DNA from: Paracoccaceae bacterium
GTDB taxonomy: Bacteria > Pseudomonadota > Alphaproteobacteria > Rhodobacterales > Rhodobacteraceae
Assembly: GCA_014872875.1 (NCBI GenBank)
Contig: WKFI01000005.1
Coordinates: forward strand, 806,001 to 870,000
DNA: 64,000 nucleotides
Direction: 5' to 3'
In this document: piece by piece, positions 8,277 to 17,280 of the stretch
Position numbering within the stretch: the stretch's first letter is position 1
Layout of the letters: each line of letters begins with the position of its first letter
The notes under the pieces: model-generated
What the model was told of the DNA's origin: nothing
Database searches by the model: none
What the model saw: only the letters and a program-made list of their open reading frames with translations
Program-made: the position numbers and the translations under genes

Positions 8277-9563
8277 ATGTCTACGAACCCCGCCGATATT
8301 GCCATTTTCAAACGTCGCGAGTCCGAGGCGCGCAGCTATTGCCGGGGATTTGACGCTGTGTTCACTTCGGCAAAAGGGTCCGAGATGATCACCCGCGATG
8401 GCACGCGCTACATCGATTTCCTGGCCGGGTGTTCGTCACTGAACTACGGACATAACGATCCGGACATGAAAGAGGTGTTGATTGATCATCTGCAGTCGGA
8501 TGGTCTGGCCCACGGACTGGATCTGCACACGGATGCCAAGGCCGCATTTCTGGACGCGTTTGACCAACACATCCTTAAGCCGCGCAAAATGGATCACAAG
8601 GTGATGTTCACCGGCCCCACCGGGGCCAACGCAGTGGAAGCGGCGCTGAAACTGGCGCGCAAGGTTACCGGACGCACCAATGTGATCGCCTTCACCAACG
8701 GGTTTCACGGTGTCACCCTAGGGGCGCTGTCAGCGACAGGCAACAGCTATCACCGGGGCGGTGCGGGCACCACGCTGAACGGCGTGACGCGCATGCCTTA
8801 TGACGGCTATTTCCCCGGCGACACGGACACAGCCGATTTCCTTGAAGCCATGCTCAAGGACCGCTCGTCCGGGATTGATGCACCGGCGGCAATTCTCTTG
8901 GAAACCGTACAAGGCGAAGGCGGCTTGAATGCTGCCCGCCCCGAATGGGTCCAGCGCGTTGCCGCGCTGGCTAAGGAACATGGCGCATTGCTGATAATTG
9001 ATGACATCCAAGCGGGCTGTGGCCGGACCGGCGGCTTTTTCTCTTTTGAGGACATGGACATCACCCCGGATATCGTCACACTGGCGAAATCCGTTTCGGG
9101 CTTTGGCCTGCCCATGGCGCTCTTGCTGGTGCGCCCTGAGCATGACGTCTTTGGCCCTGCTGAGCACAACGGCACCTTCCGGGGCAACACCCACGCCTTT
9201 GTCACCGCCCGCGTGGCTGTGACAAAATTCTGGGTCGATGATCGGTTCCAGAAAGAGGTCGCGGCCAGGGCGCGCATGTTGACCACGGCGCTGGAAGAAA
9301 TGGCCGAGTTTCTACCGGGCGCCAAGCTTAAGGGGCGTGGCATGATGCAGGGGCTGGATGTCGGATCAGGCGACCTGGCGGCGGCTATCTGCGCCCGCGC
9401 CTTCAAAGACGGGCTGATCATCGAAACCTCGGGAAACGAGGATCAAGTGGTCAAGGTTCTGGCACCCTTGACCACCGATAACGATACCTTCCTGAAAGGT
9501 CTCAAAATCCTGCGGAATGCCATGCGCATCGCCACCGATTCAAGCAAATTTGCAGCGGAGTAA
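8277..9563 (+). CDS. ectB: L-2,4-diaminobutyrate--2-oxoglutarate aminotransferase EctB
   Basis: This 428-aa class III PLP aminotransferase makes L-2,4-diaminobutyrate from aspartate 4-semialdehyde with glutamate, the first committed step to ectoine. It has the PLP phosphate-binding TGPTGANAVEAALK, the cofactor Asp in LLIIDDIQAGCGRTG and the Schiff-base Lys in TLAKSVSGFG. The ATG at 8277 (MSTNPADIAIF) follows AGAGAGGT and gives the usual length; the longer frame from 8214 has no ribosome site. Second gene of ectABC-ask, 3 nt before ectC, so translation is probably coupled. Confidence 0.96.
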   Translation: MSTNPADIAIFKRRESEARSYCRGFDAVFTSAKGSEMITRDGTRYIDFLAGCSSLNYGHNDPDMKEVLIDHLQSDGLAHGLDLHTDAKAAFLDAFDQHILKPRKMDHKVMFTGPTGANAVEAALKLARKVTGRTNVIAFTNGFHGVTLGALSATGNSYHRGGAGTTLNGVTRMPYDGYFPGDTDTADFLEAMLKDRSSGIDAPAAILLETVQGEGGLNAARPEWVQRVAALAKEHGALLIIDDIQAGCGRTGGFFSFEDMDITPDIVTLAKSVSGFGLPMALLLVRPEHDVFGPAEHNGTFRGNTHAFVTARVAVTKFWVDDRFQKEVAARARMLTTALEEMAEFLPGAKLKGRGMMQGLDVGSGDLAAAICARAFKDGLIIETSGNEDQVVKVLAPLTTDNDTFLKGLKILRNAMRIATDSSKFAAE

Positions 9564-9566
9564 GAC

Positions 9567-9971
9567 ATGATTGTACGCGATTTCAACGAGATTGTCACAA
9601 AAGAACGCGACCGGGTCGTGTCGGATGCGCAATGGAGCAGCGTGCGCATGTTGCTGGCTGATGACGGGATGGGCTTTTCCTTCCACATCACCTTTCTTGA
9701 GCCGGGCTCAGAACACACGTTCGAATACAAGAACCATTTCGAAAGCGTCTATTGCATGCAGGGCACCGGGTCGATCACTGACGTGGCCACTGGAGAAACA
9801 CACTATATCAAGCCCGGCGTGATGTATGCGCTGGACAAGCACGACCGCCACATTCTGCGCGCAGAAGAAGAGCTGATCATGGCCTGCTGCTTCAATCCGC
9901 CGGTCACCGGCACCGAAGTGCACCGCGAAGATGGCTCGTATGCGGCGGCAGACGACCTGGAAACAGCTTAA
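9567..9971 (+). CDS. ectC: L-ectoine synthase EctC
   Basis: This 134-aa cupin-fold enzyme closes N4-acetyl-diaminobutyrate to ectoine with loss of water. It begins [10 protein letters not shown] and carries the conserved [19 protein letters not shown] segment, [17 protein letters not shown] and a C-terminal FNPPVTG, all typical of EctC. The length is the family norm. It starts 3 nt after ectB stops and is followed 30 nt later by the aspartokinase gene. No ectoine hydroxylase gene (ectD) follows, so hydroxyectoine synthesis is not encoded here. Confidence 0.97.
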   Translation: MIVRDFNEIVTKERDRVVSDAQWSSVRMLLADDGMGFSFHITFLEPGSEHTFEYKNHFESVYCMQGTGSITDVATGETHYIKPGVMYALDKHDRHILRAEEELIMACCFNPPVTGTEVHREDGSYAAADDLETA

Positions 9972-10001
9972 GAGGCTCTGGCATCAGCCGGATGACACAT
10001 C

Positions 10002-11438
10002 GTGACCTTCCCTGCACATACCGTCGAGAAGATCGGCGGCACCTCCATGTCGCGCATCCACGAGCTGCGCGATACCTTGATCGTTGGCGATCGGAAGGCG
10101 GACGCCCTGTTCCACCGTGTTTTCGTGGTTTCTGCCTTTGGCGGGATCACAAACCTGCTTCTAGAGCACAAGAAAACCGGCGAACCCGGCGTCTATGCTC
10201 TGTTTGCCAATGACGACAATGATCACAGCTGGCTGGATGCGCTGACCCGCGTAGCTGAAGCAATGGGCGCGTGTCACAACAAGGTGCTGCACAATGCCGC
10301 CGACCGCACCCTGGCCGAAGATTTCGTCCGTGACCGGATCGAAGGCGCGCGCAATTGTCTTTATGACTTGCGCCGCCTGTGCTCTTACGGGCATTTCCGG
10401 TTGTCGAGCCAGATGATGATCGTGCGCGAGCTTTTGTCCGGCCTGGGCGAGGCGCATTCCGCCTATGTCACGACGCTAATGTTGCAGCGTGCCGGGATCA
10501 ATGCCCGCTTTGTCGACCTCAGCGGTTGGCGCGATGAAGCCGAATGCGATTTGCAGGCTCGTATCGCAGGCGCCTTTCAAGACATAGACTTGGCCACAGA
10601 ACTGCCCATCGTGACAGGCTACGCGCAATGTCGTGAAGGCTTGATGCGCGAGTACGACCGTGGCTATTCGGAAGTTACATTTTCGAACATCGCCGCCTTC
10701 ACCGGGGCAAAAGAGGCAATCATTCACAAGGAATTTCATCTGTCCTCTGCCGATCCTGCTCTGGTTGGCGCGGAGCAGGTCCGCAAGTTGGGGCATACCA
10801 ACTATGATGTCGCCGACCAGCTCTCGAACATGGGGATGGAGGCCATTCACCCCAACGCCGCCAAAATCCTGCGTCAATCGAAGGTGGCGTTGCGGGTCAC
10901 CAATGCGTTTGAGCCCGCTGACCCGGGTACGCTTATCGATGAACAGGCTGCAAGCGCGCCGGGCGTGGAAATAATCACTGGGCTGAATGTTGTCGCCTTG
11001 GAGCTGTTCGAACAGGACATGGTGGGCGTGAAAGGCTACGACGCAGCCGCTCTGGACGCGCTCAGGCGTCACAACGTGCGTATCGCCTCGAAAACGTCGA
11101 ACGCCAATTCGATCACCCACTATGTCGAGGCCCCGCTGAAAATCGTGCGTCGCGTGGTGTCTGATCTGGAAGACGCGTACCCCTCAGCAAAGATCAGTGC
11201 TCGCAATGTGGCGATTGTCTCGGCGATCGGGCGTGACCTCAGTGGGCTGAAAGCCTTTAGTCGAGGTCTGATGTCTTTGGAAACGGCGGAGATCGACCTG
11301 ATTGCCGCCCACCAGACACCACGCAATGTGGACATTCAATTCGTTGTCCCGCGTGAAGCGGCTGATGCAGCGGTGATGGCTTTGCATGCGGCTCTGGTCG
11401 AGGCGTCACGCGAAGACCATCTTCAGCAGGTGGCGTGA
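10002..11438 (+). CDS. ask: Ectoine-associated aspartokinase (Ask_Ect)
   Basis: This 478-aa kinase phosphorylates aspartate to feed aspartate semialdehyde into ectoine synthesis. It has the N-terminal kinase signature VEKIGGTSMS, FVVSAFGGITNLL, and a C-terminal ACT region (residues about 320-470). It starts at GTG 10002, the only start in frame giving the EKIGGTSMS end. Specialised aspartokinases at the end of ectABC operons are known to have altered feedback control, which would let flux enter ectoine under salt stress. It is the last gene of the operon, followed by a hairpin at 11532-11560. Confidence 0.94.
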   Translation: MTFPAHTVEKIGGTSMSRIHELRDTLIVGDRKADALFHRVFVVSAFGGITNLLLEHKKTGEPGVYALFANDDNDHSWLDALTRVAEAMGACHNKVLHNAADRTLAEDFVRDRIEGARNCLYDLRRLCSYGHFRLSSQMMIVRELLSGLGEAHSAYVTTLMLQRAGINARFVDLSGWRDEAECDLQARIAGAFQDIDLATELPIVTGYAQCREGLMREYDRGYSEVTFSNIAAFTGAKEAIIHKEFHLSSADPALVGAEQVRKLGHTNYDVADQLSNMGMEAIHPNAAKILRQSKVALRVTNAFEPADPGTLIDEQAASAPGVEIITGLNVVALELFEQDMVGVKGYDAAALDALRRHNVRIASKTSNANSITHYVEAPLKIVRRVVSDLEDAYPSAKISARNVAIVSAIGRDLSGLKAFSRGLMSLETAEIDLIAAHQTPRNVDIQFVVPREAADAAVMALHAALVEASREDHLQQVA

Positions 11439-11531
11439 GCCAACAATTTGCAAACGCGCCACAGGTTGGTTCAATACCAAAAACAAGTTTGATGGTTTGT
11501 ACTCCCGGGCGAACGTTTCCGCACCCAACTG

Positions 11532-11560
11532 AACAGGGCCGACATAAGCCGACCCTGTTT
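11532..11560. terminator. Hairpin between convergent ask and doeD
   Basis: AACAGGG...CCCTGTT forms a stem with one mismatch and an inner CG pair, ending in TTT on the plus strand. It lies in the 140-nt gap between the ectoine synthesis and breakdown operons, which converge here, and could serve both. Confidence 0.6.
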
Positions 11561-11578
11561 GTGAGAATTGCGTGCGAA

Positions 11579-12952
11579 CTAGCCCAGTACCGCTTTCACC
11601 GCTTCGACCGTCCCTGCCACTACCTGATCAGCCTCTTCACGGGTCAGGCAGAAGGGTGGCGCAAAGCCCAGGATGTCGCCTTGCGGCATGGCGCGGGCGA
11701 TGATTTTGGATTGCTCCAACAGTTTGGCTGAGATTTGAGGGCCGATTTTGTCGGCGGCGTCAAAGAAGGTGCGGCTGTCCTTGTCCTTCACAAATTCCAC
11801 GGCACAGAGCATCCCTTCACCACGCACGTCGCCGACGTTGGCATGATCGGCCAGCGCAGCGGCCATGGTCTCATTGAGGTAGCTGCCGACCTCGCCTGCG
11901 TTCTGCACGAGGTTCAGCTCGTCGATGAGTTTCAGGTTGGCCACACCGGCTGCCGCTCCGATCGGGTGCGCCGAATAGGTCCATCCATGGCCGATGGGGC
12001 CATTTTCATCCGTGCCCTGTTCCAGCACCTTCCAGACCTTGTCCGACACGATCGAGCCACTGAGCGGCGCATAGGCAGACGTCAATCCTTTGGCGATGGT
12101 AATGATGTCGGCCTCAAGCCCATAGTGGTCCGAACCCATCATCGTGCCCAGACGGCCAAAGCCGGTGACGACCTCATCCACAACCAGCAGAATGTCGTGC
12201 TTTTTCAGCACGGCCTGGATGGCTTCCCAGTACCCGGCGGGCGGGGGCACGATACCGCCGGTACCCAGCACCGGCTCACCAATGAAGGCGGCGATGGTGT
12301 CGGCGCCTTCCCGTTCGATCAGCGCCTCCAATTCGGCCGCGCAATGGGCGACGAACTGCTCTTCGCTCTGGTCCAGATCGGCGCGGCGGTAGTAGTAGGG
12401 TGCCTCAGTGTGAATCACCTGTTCGACCGGCAGATCGAATTTCTTGTGGAACAGTTCCAGGCCCGTCAGCGAGCCGGTCACCAGACCCGACCCGTGATAA
12501 CCACGCCAGCGCGAGATGATCTTTTTCTTCTCAGGGCGGCCCAAGATGTTATTGTAGTACCAGATCAGCTTGACGTTGGTCTCGTTCGCGTCCGATCCGC
12601 CGAGGCCGAAATAGACCTTGGACATGTTTTTCGGCGCCCGGTCCAGGATCATTTTCGACAGCGTGATCGAGGCCTCAGTGCCGTGGCCCACGTAGGAGTG
12701 GTAATAAGCAAGCTCTTTGGCCTGCTCGCCGATGGCTTCGGCGATCTCCTGGCGGCCATAGCCCACGTTTACGCAGTAGAGCCCGGCAAAGGCATCCAGC
12801 AGCTTGTTGCCGTCACGGTCTTCGATGAACACTCCGGAGGCGGTCTTGATCACCCGGTTCGGTTTTTCGCCGCGGGCGTGTTGCGCCAGGTGGGTGGAAG
12901 GGTGGAAAAAGTTCTCGCGGTCCCACTGGTCGAGTTGGTCGTTCTTCAGCAT
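11579..12952 (-). CDS. doeD: Diaminobutyrate aminotransferase of ectoine breakdown (DoeD/Atf)
   Basis: This 457-aa class III PLP aminotransferase has LGGSDANETNVKL, the Asp in ILLVVDEVVTGFGRLG and the cofactor Lys in TIAKGLTSAYAPL. In ectoine breakdown this enzyme converts L-2,4-diaminobutyrate to aspartate 4-semialdehyde. Assignment rests on the family and on its place 28 nt after the dehydrogenase gene in the asnC-ssd-atf order known from marine Rhodobacteraceae. The ATG at 12952 has GAAAGGA upstream; the frame extends 42 codons further without a start signal. It could also accept other omega-amino acids. Confidence 0.88.
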   Translation of the reverse strand: MLKNDQLDQWDRENFFHPSTHLAQHARGEKPNRVIKTASGVFIEDRDGNKLLDAFAGLYCVNVGYGRQEIAEAIGEQAKELAYYHSYVGHGTEASITLSKMILDRAPKNMSKVYFGLGGSDANETNVKLIWYYNNILGRPEKKKIISRWRGYHGSGLVTGSLTGLELFHKKFDLPVEQVIHTEAPYYYRRADLDQSEEQFVAHCAAELEALIEREGADTIAAFIGEPVLGTGGIVPPPAGYWEAIQAVLKKHDILLVVDEVVTGFGRLGTMMGSDHYGLEADIITIAKGLTSAYAPLSGSIVSDKVWKVLEQGTDENGPIGHGWTYSAHPIGAAAGVANLKLIDELNLVQNAGEVGSYLNETMAAALADHANVGDVRGEGMLCAVEFVKDKDSRTFFDAADKIGPQISAKLLEQSKIIARAMPQGDILGFAPPFCLTREEADQVVAGTVEAVKAVLG

Positions 12953-12980
12953 GTGCTTTCCTTTCTTGTCGGTCGTGGGA

Positions 12981-14456
12981 TCACGCCCAGTCGCGGCAGA
13001 CGTACTTGATTTCGGTGAATTCTTCCATGCCCAGGCGAGCCCCTTCGCGGCCCAGACCGGATTGTTTTGTTCCGCCAAAGGGGATCGGAGCGCCGGTGAC
13101 CTTGGTGCGGTTCACCGCCACCATCCCGTATTGCAGCGCACGGGACAGGCGGTAGATGCGGCGCGGGTCGTGGCTGTGCAGATAGGCGACCAGACCGTAT
13201 TCGCTGTCATTGGCGCGTGCGACAACCTCATCCTCGGTTTCAAACGGGGTGATGGGTGCGACAGGGCCAAAGGTCTCTTCCGACATGATGCAGGCATCTG
13301 CGGGCGCATCGACCAGCACGGTTGGTTCGTAAAACAGCGGTCCTAACGGGTGGCGTTTGCCGCCGCAGGCCAGCTTCGCGCCTTTTTCCAACGCGTCGGC
13401 CACATGTTCTTCCTGTTTCTGCACCGCACTTTCGTTCATCAGCGGGCCAATGTCTGGGTCGTCCATACCGATGCCTACGGTCAGCGCCTTGGTGGCGTCG
13501 ATGAACTTGGCGCAGAATTCGTCGTAAATTGGACGTTCCACGAAGATGCGATTGGCCCCCAAACAGTCCTGTCCGGAGGTGGCGAATTTCGCCTTGATGG
13601 TCTCGGCCACGGCCACGTCCAGATCCGCGCCCTTGAAGACGATGACTGGCGCATGGCCGCCCAGTTCCAGCACAAGGCGCTTCACGGATTCGGCCGATTG
13701 GCGGTAGAGCAGCTTGCCCACATTGGTGGAGCCGGTGAAGGACAACGCTCGCACGCGCGGATCGCGGGTCCAAGGTTCCACTACGGTCGGGGCGACGCCG
13801 GTGACAGCATTGAAGACGCCCGCCGGAATGCCCGCGCGTTCGGCCAGCTCAGCCAGCGCCAGTGCACTATAAGGTGTTTCGCCCGACGGGTGCGCCACCA
13901 CGGTGCAGCCCGCCGCCAGAGCCGCCGCCGCCTTGCGAGTCAGCATGGCCGAGGGGAAGTTCCACGGTGTGATCAGCGCGGCCACCCCCACAGGTTCGCG
14001 CCAAAGCTCAACCTCCGCGTCCGGCAAATGGCTGGTCACACCTTCAATATTGGGGCGCTTGGCCTCTTCTGAATAGAACTCTACAAAGGCCGCGCCATAG
14101 TCGATTTCGCCACGCGCCTCGGAAATCGGCTTGCCTTGTTCCAGCACCATGATGCGCGCAAGGTCTTCCTTGTGCTCCAGTTGCAGTTCGAACCAGCGGC
14201 GCAGGATGGCGGCGCGTTCCTGCGGCAGCAGCCCAGCCCAAGCGAGAAATGCAGCCTGCGCGGCATCAACCGCGGCAGATGATTCCTCTGCCGACATAGC
14301 CGTTACATCACCCAGATGGTCACCGTTGGCGGGATCAGTCACAGCAAAGCTGTCGCCGGACGCTGCAGCCACCCATCTTCCATTTACATAAGAAAAAGAA
14401 CGCACAAGCGCCTTGTCCTCGATATCCGTACGCGCGGAGAGCGCCGTTTCCGACAT
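12981..14456 (-). CDS. doeC: Semialdehyde dehydrogenase of ectoine breakdown (DoeC/Ssd)
   Basis: This 491-aa NAD(P)-dependent aldehyde dehydrogenase has the cofactor segment ITPWNFPSAMLTRKAA, catalytic Glu in LVLELGGHAP, nucleophile Cys in SGQDCLGANR and ETFGPVAPI. It is close to the succinate-semialdehyde dehydrogenase class; in this setting it oxidises aspartate semialdehyde to aspartate. The ATG at 14456 follows AGGAGGAAAAACG, a strong ribosome site, so the longer frame to 14570 is rejected. It is co-directional with doeD and lies 82 nt downstream of the asnC gene, leaving room for its own promoter. Confidence 0.9.
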   Translation of the reverse strand: MSETALSARTDIEDKALVRSFSYVNGRWVAAASGDSFAVTDPANGDHLGDVTAMSAEESSAAVDAAQAAFLAWAGLLPQERAAILRRWFELQLEHKEDLARIMVLEQGKPISEARGEIDYGAAFVEFYSEEAKRPNIEGVTSHLPDAEVELWREPVGVAALITPWNFPSAMLTRKAAAALAAGCTVVAHPSGETPYSALALAELAERAGIPAGVFNAVTGVAPTVVEPWTRDPRVRALSFTGSTNVGKLLYRQSAESVKRLVLELGGHAPVIVFKGADLDVAVAETIKAKFATSGQDCLGANRIFVERPIYDEFCAKFIDATKALTVGIGMDDPDIGPLMNESAVQKQEEHVADALEKGAKLACGGKRHPLGPLFYEPTVLVDAPADACIMSEETFGPVAPITPFETEDEVVARANDSEYGLVAYLHSHDPRRIYRLSRALQYGMVAVNRTKVTGAPIPFGGTKQSGLGREGARLGMEEFTEIKYVCRDWA

Positions 14457-14538
14457 CGTTTTTCCTCCTCTTGTTGCAGAGGAAACTAGGCGTCGTTGGC
14501 AGAAGATGTGACTTAAGTTCAAAGCGACAGTAGATGAT

Positions 14539-15027
14539 TCAACTGCCACTCTGTTCTCCCAGAAGTACATCGAATGGCAGTCCCGCCTGCCCCTTTACCG
14601 GCTTGGTCACAATGTAGGTGAAATAGCGGGACAGGCCTATGCGAGCGTCGAGCATTTCGTCGATCAGCCGCTGATAGGCGTCGATGTCGCGGGTCACGAT
14701 CTGCAACAGATAGTCGAAGCCGCCGCCAAGCGCCCAGCAAGCCACGACCTCATCATACCGGCCCATCGCCGCCTCGAAGGCGCGGAAACTGGCCGCCGTG
14801 TGATCGGCGATTTCAGCCGCAACAAAGACCGTCACATGTGGCGCGAGTTTCTTTAGGTTAATGCGGGCACCGTAGCCGTCGATCAGGCCCGCTTTTTCCA
14901 GCTTTTTTAGGCGCTCCCAGCATGGTGTGGGGGACAGCCCGATCCTTTCGGCCAGCGCCGCCTTGGTGATCCGCCCCTCTTGCGTGAGAACAGACAGGAT
15001 CTGGATATCGCGCTTGTCCAACATCAT
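14539..15027 (-). CDS. doeX: Lrp/AsnC-family regulator of ectoine breakdown (DoeX/AsnC)
   Basis: This 162-aa protein has an N-terminal helix-turn-helix (ITKAALAERIGLSPTPCWERLKKLEKAGLI) and a C-terminal Lrp ligand-binding domain with VVACWALGGGFDYLLQI. Ectoine-breakdown clusters regularly carry one such regulator, which responds to pathway intermediates such as alpha-acetyl-diaminobutyrate. The start is the ATG pair at 15027/15024, a few nt after the eutC stop; a start at 15078 would overlap eutC by 47 nt. The palindrome ATGCAA-A-TTGCAT at 17078-17090 is one possible binding site. Confidence 0.88.
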   Translation of the reverse strand: MMLDKRDIQILSVLTQEGRITKAALAERIGLSPTPCWERLKKLEKAGLIDGYGARINLKKLAPHVTVFVAAEIADHTAASFRAFEAAMGRYDEVVACWALGGGFDYLLQIVTRDIDAYQRLIDEMLDARIGLSRYFTYIVTKPVKGQAGLPFDVLLGEQSGS

Positions 15028-15031
15028 CCCG

Positions 15032-16018
15032 TCAGGCCTGAATGACAGTTCCGGCGTTGCCAAAATGTTTGCGGACATGAGTGGCGATGGCGGTGTCTTG
15101 GGCGCCCGTGCCGGTCAGGTCGCAGATCGTGATCGCGTCAGGTGATATGCGACCGGGTCTTGCCCCGGTGATCACTTCACCCAGTTCGGCTGGTGTGCCT
15201 TTATTCCAAAGCCCGGCAGCCATGGCCGCTTCCAGTTCCCCGGACACCTCGCACTGTTTGACGCTGTCGCAGATATACGCATCTGCCGTGACCAGGGCGG
15301 CGGGATCAATTTCGTTCTTGCCCGCCTGGTCCGAACCCATGGCCGTGATGTGCAACCCCGGATGCAGCCACTCGGCCTGCAGCACAGGTTCGCGCGCGGG
15401 TGTGGTGGTGACGACCAGTTGCGACCGAGCAACCAGCTCTGCCGGATCGGCCATCACCTCCGCCTCGATCCCCAGCGTTGTTGCCAGATCGGCGGCGCAG
15501 GCGGCGGCTTTCTCAGGATCACGGCCGTGCACCAGAACCCGTTTGAACGGGCGCACCAGATGGGCGGCGATCATTTGCAGGCGGGCCTGAACCCCCGTGC
15601 CGATCACGCCGGCGGTCTCGACCGTGTTTGGCGCCAGATGACGTGCGGCTACGGCACCGGCTGCGGCCGTGCGCACATCGGTCAGATAGCCGTTGTCCAG
15701 AAACAGGCTCTCGACCAATCCGGTCTTGGCCGAGAACAGGATCATCAGTCCATTCAAGCTGGGCAGGCCCAGTTTCGGATTGTCAAAAAAGCCGGGGCTG
15801 ACCTTGATCGCAAATCCGTCAAAGCCCGGAATATAGGCGGTTTTCACGTCCACCTCGCCATTGGCCTCGTGCAGGTCCATCGACAGGATTGGGGGCATCA
15901 CCACTTTGCCGGAGGCCAGGGCGACGAAGGCTTGCTCCACCACATCCACAGCGGTGAGGTCGAGCTTTACAGCCTCCCTCAACTCGGCTTCGGTGACGAT
16001 TTGAATGTCATGCGCCAT
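15032..16018 (-). CDS. eutC: EutC, ornithine cyclodeaminase/mu-crystallin family
   Basis: This 328-aa protein has the dinucleotide-binding motif GVIGTGVQARLQMIA near residue 137, FDGFAIKVSPGFF in the substrate region and a conserved Lys in that segment. EutC together with EutA and EutB is proposed to convert 5-hydroxyectoine to ectoine. It overlaps eutB by 11 nt, showing translational coupling. The start ATG at 16018 is inside the eutB 3' end. Without eutA nearby, the hydroxyectoine route is incomplete in this window, so the exact reaction is uncertain. Confidence 0.88.
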   Translation of the reverse strand: MAHDIQIVTEAELREAVKLDLTAVDVVEQAFVALASGKVVMPPILSMDLHEANGEVDVKTAYIPGFDGFAIKVSPGFFDNPKLGLPSLNGLMILFSAKTGLVESLFLDNGYLTDVRTAAAGAVAARHLAPNTVETAGVIGTGVQARLQMIAAHLVRPFKRVLVHGRDPEKAAACAADLATTLGIEAEVMADPAELVARSQLVVTTTPAREPVLQAEWLHPGLHITAMGSDQAGKNEIDPAALVTADAYICDSVKQCEVSGELEAAMAAGLWNKGTPAELGEVITGARPGRISPDAITICDLTGTGAQDTAIATHVRKHFGNAGTVIQA

Positions 16019-17024
16019 AGGTTTTGCCTTTCACTTCAAGGTCTCCGATCATTACGTCCTGTCCGGTCATGAGTTTTGCAAATGTTGGCATGTCCAGATT
16101 GCGCCCTGTAATCACCGTGCCAACGGGGCCGTCTGGCCTGGGCAATTTTCCTGCCAGCATCGCGGCCTGACCGACGACCGAGGCGCCCTCGGCCACGATG
16201 CGATCCTCGTAAAACATCACCTGCATGGCGTAGAGAATTTCCTCTTCTGTCACCAGGATGGTGTCGTCCAGCAGATCGCGGCAGATCGGATAGCTCAGGC
16301 GGTTCTCCAACCCGATGCCGCCGCCCAGAGAATCCGCCAACGAGGCGTATTCCGGAACTTCGACCGGGTTGCCCGCGTGGATCGATTCATACATCGCCGC
16401 ACCGCGATCCATGGTGATGCCGATCACCTTGATGCCTGGATTGATTGCTTTGGCCGCAGTGGCGATACCGGCCGCCAGGCCTCCGCCCGAAAGCGGCACC
16501 AGAAGCATATCCAAATCAGGTCGCGTCTCCAACATCTCGAACCCTATGGTGCCCTGACCTGCAATCACATGCGGATCGTCGAATGGAGAGATTTCCATCA
16601 ACCCTTCAACCTCACACAGCCGCTGACTTTCGTACATTGCTTCGTCCTGGGTGGTGCCAATGATACGCACATCCGCACCAAGGGCTCTGATCCCATCCAC
16701 CTTGGCCTGTGGAACCAGTTCGGACATGCAGATCACCGCCTTCATCCCGCGCCGGTTGGCAGCAAAAGTCACGCCACGTCCATGATTGCCTGTCGAGCAA
16801 CAAGTCACACCGTGCACATCGTCCGGCAATGCCATCACCGCCGACATCGCACCGCGTAGCTTGAACGCCCCGACAGGCTGCATGTTCTCCATCTTCATCA
16901 CGAAGTCATGGCCCGCCACCTTCGACATGAACGGAGACGGGATTAGGGGCGTGTTGTCCGCCACGCCGCGAATGCGATTTCGCGCATCGAGGATATGATG
17001 AATTTCAAGGGTCATTTCAGCCAT
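16008..17024 (-). CDS. eutB: EutB, threonine dehydratase-like PLP enzyme
   Basis: This fold-type II PLP enzyme has the Schiff-base Lys in VGAFKLRGAMSA, cofactor-binding CCSTGNHGRGV and the glycine loop PLSGGGLAAGIA. It is called EutB because it is coupled to eutC and lies divergent from the ectoine hydrolase gene. In the proposed scheme it eliminates water from hydroxyectoine to give an intermediate reduced by EutC. The ATG at 17024 is used; a TTG directly before it is in the same frame, and the ribosome site is weak. First gene of the minus-strand group eutB-eutC-doeX. Confidence 0.87.
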   Translation of the reverse strand: MAEMTLEIHHILDARNRIRGVADNTPLIPSPFMSKVAGHDFVMKMENMQPVGAFKLRGAMSAVMALPDDVHGVTCCSTGNHGRGVTFAANRRGMKAVICMSELVPQAKVDGIRALGADVRIIGTTQDEAMYESQRLCEVEGLMEISPFDDPHVIAGQGTIGFEMLETRPDLDMLLVPLSGGGLAAGIATAAKAINPGIKVIGITMDRGAAMYESIHAGNPVEVPEYASLADSLGGGIGLENRLSYPICRDLLDDTILVTEEEILYAMQVMFYEDRIVAEGASVVGQAAMLAGKLPRPDGPVGTVITGRNLDMPTFAKLMTGQDVMIGDLEVKGKTYGA

Positions 17025-17077
17025 CAAAGGTTGTCGTCTTCCACGTTTGTCGAGCTAACAAGCAACAGCCGGAACCA

Positions 17078-17090
17078 ATGCAAATTGCAT
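17078..17090. promoter_or_regulatory. Palindrome ATGCAA-A-TTGCAT in eutB-doeA promoter region
   Basis: This perfect 13-bp palindrome with a one-base centre lies 54 nt upstream of eutB in the 256-nt divergent region. It is distinct from the TTGT-type sites nearby, so it may bind another regulator, for example the Lrp-type DoeX. No match to a known consensus is claimed. Confidence 0.4.
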
Positions 17091-17102
17091 GGATCACCGT
17101 CA

Positions 17103-17114
17103 GTTGTGTACAAC
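17103..17114. promoter_or_regulatory. GTTGTGTACAAC, candidate GntR operator 1
   Basis: This near-palindrome of the TTGTnnACAA type is used by FCD-class GntR repressors. Its reverse complement recurs at 17242-17253 with one mismatch, so the two sites face each other across the divergent promoters. The likely ligand is the GntR protein at 19694-20368. Confidence 0.55.
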
Positions 17115-17241
17115 ACTACAGAAATCTCGTCTTGATCAATGTGAAAATACGACCTTCAAGCGCCGTTTTTTTACACCCCCCCACCTTTACTTGCAGTTAG
17201 CTTGAACAAGAGAGTGCCGCCCCAATGGCGGATCCATCCAA

Positions 17242-17253
17242 ATTGTACACAAC
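17242..17253. promoter_or_regulatory. ATTGTACACAAC, candidate GntR operator 2
   Basis: This is the inverted partner of 17103-17114 (11 of 12 bases). It lies 28 nt before the doeA start, where binding would block transcription or early elongation of doeA-doeB-gntR. Confidence 0.55.
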
Positions 17254-17280
17254 CATCTACGTCTTACCTATGAGGTCGCA

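Noticed and set aside
11735-13009. A 424-aa plus-strand frame opposite doeD
   Set aside because: It is a shadow of the aminotransferase gene with no start signal; the minus-strand product has all expected catalytic motifs.
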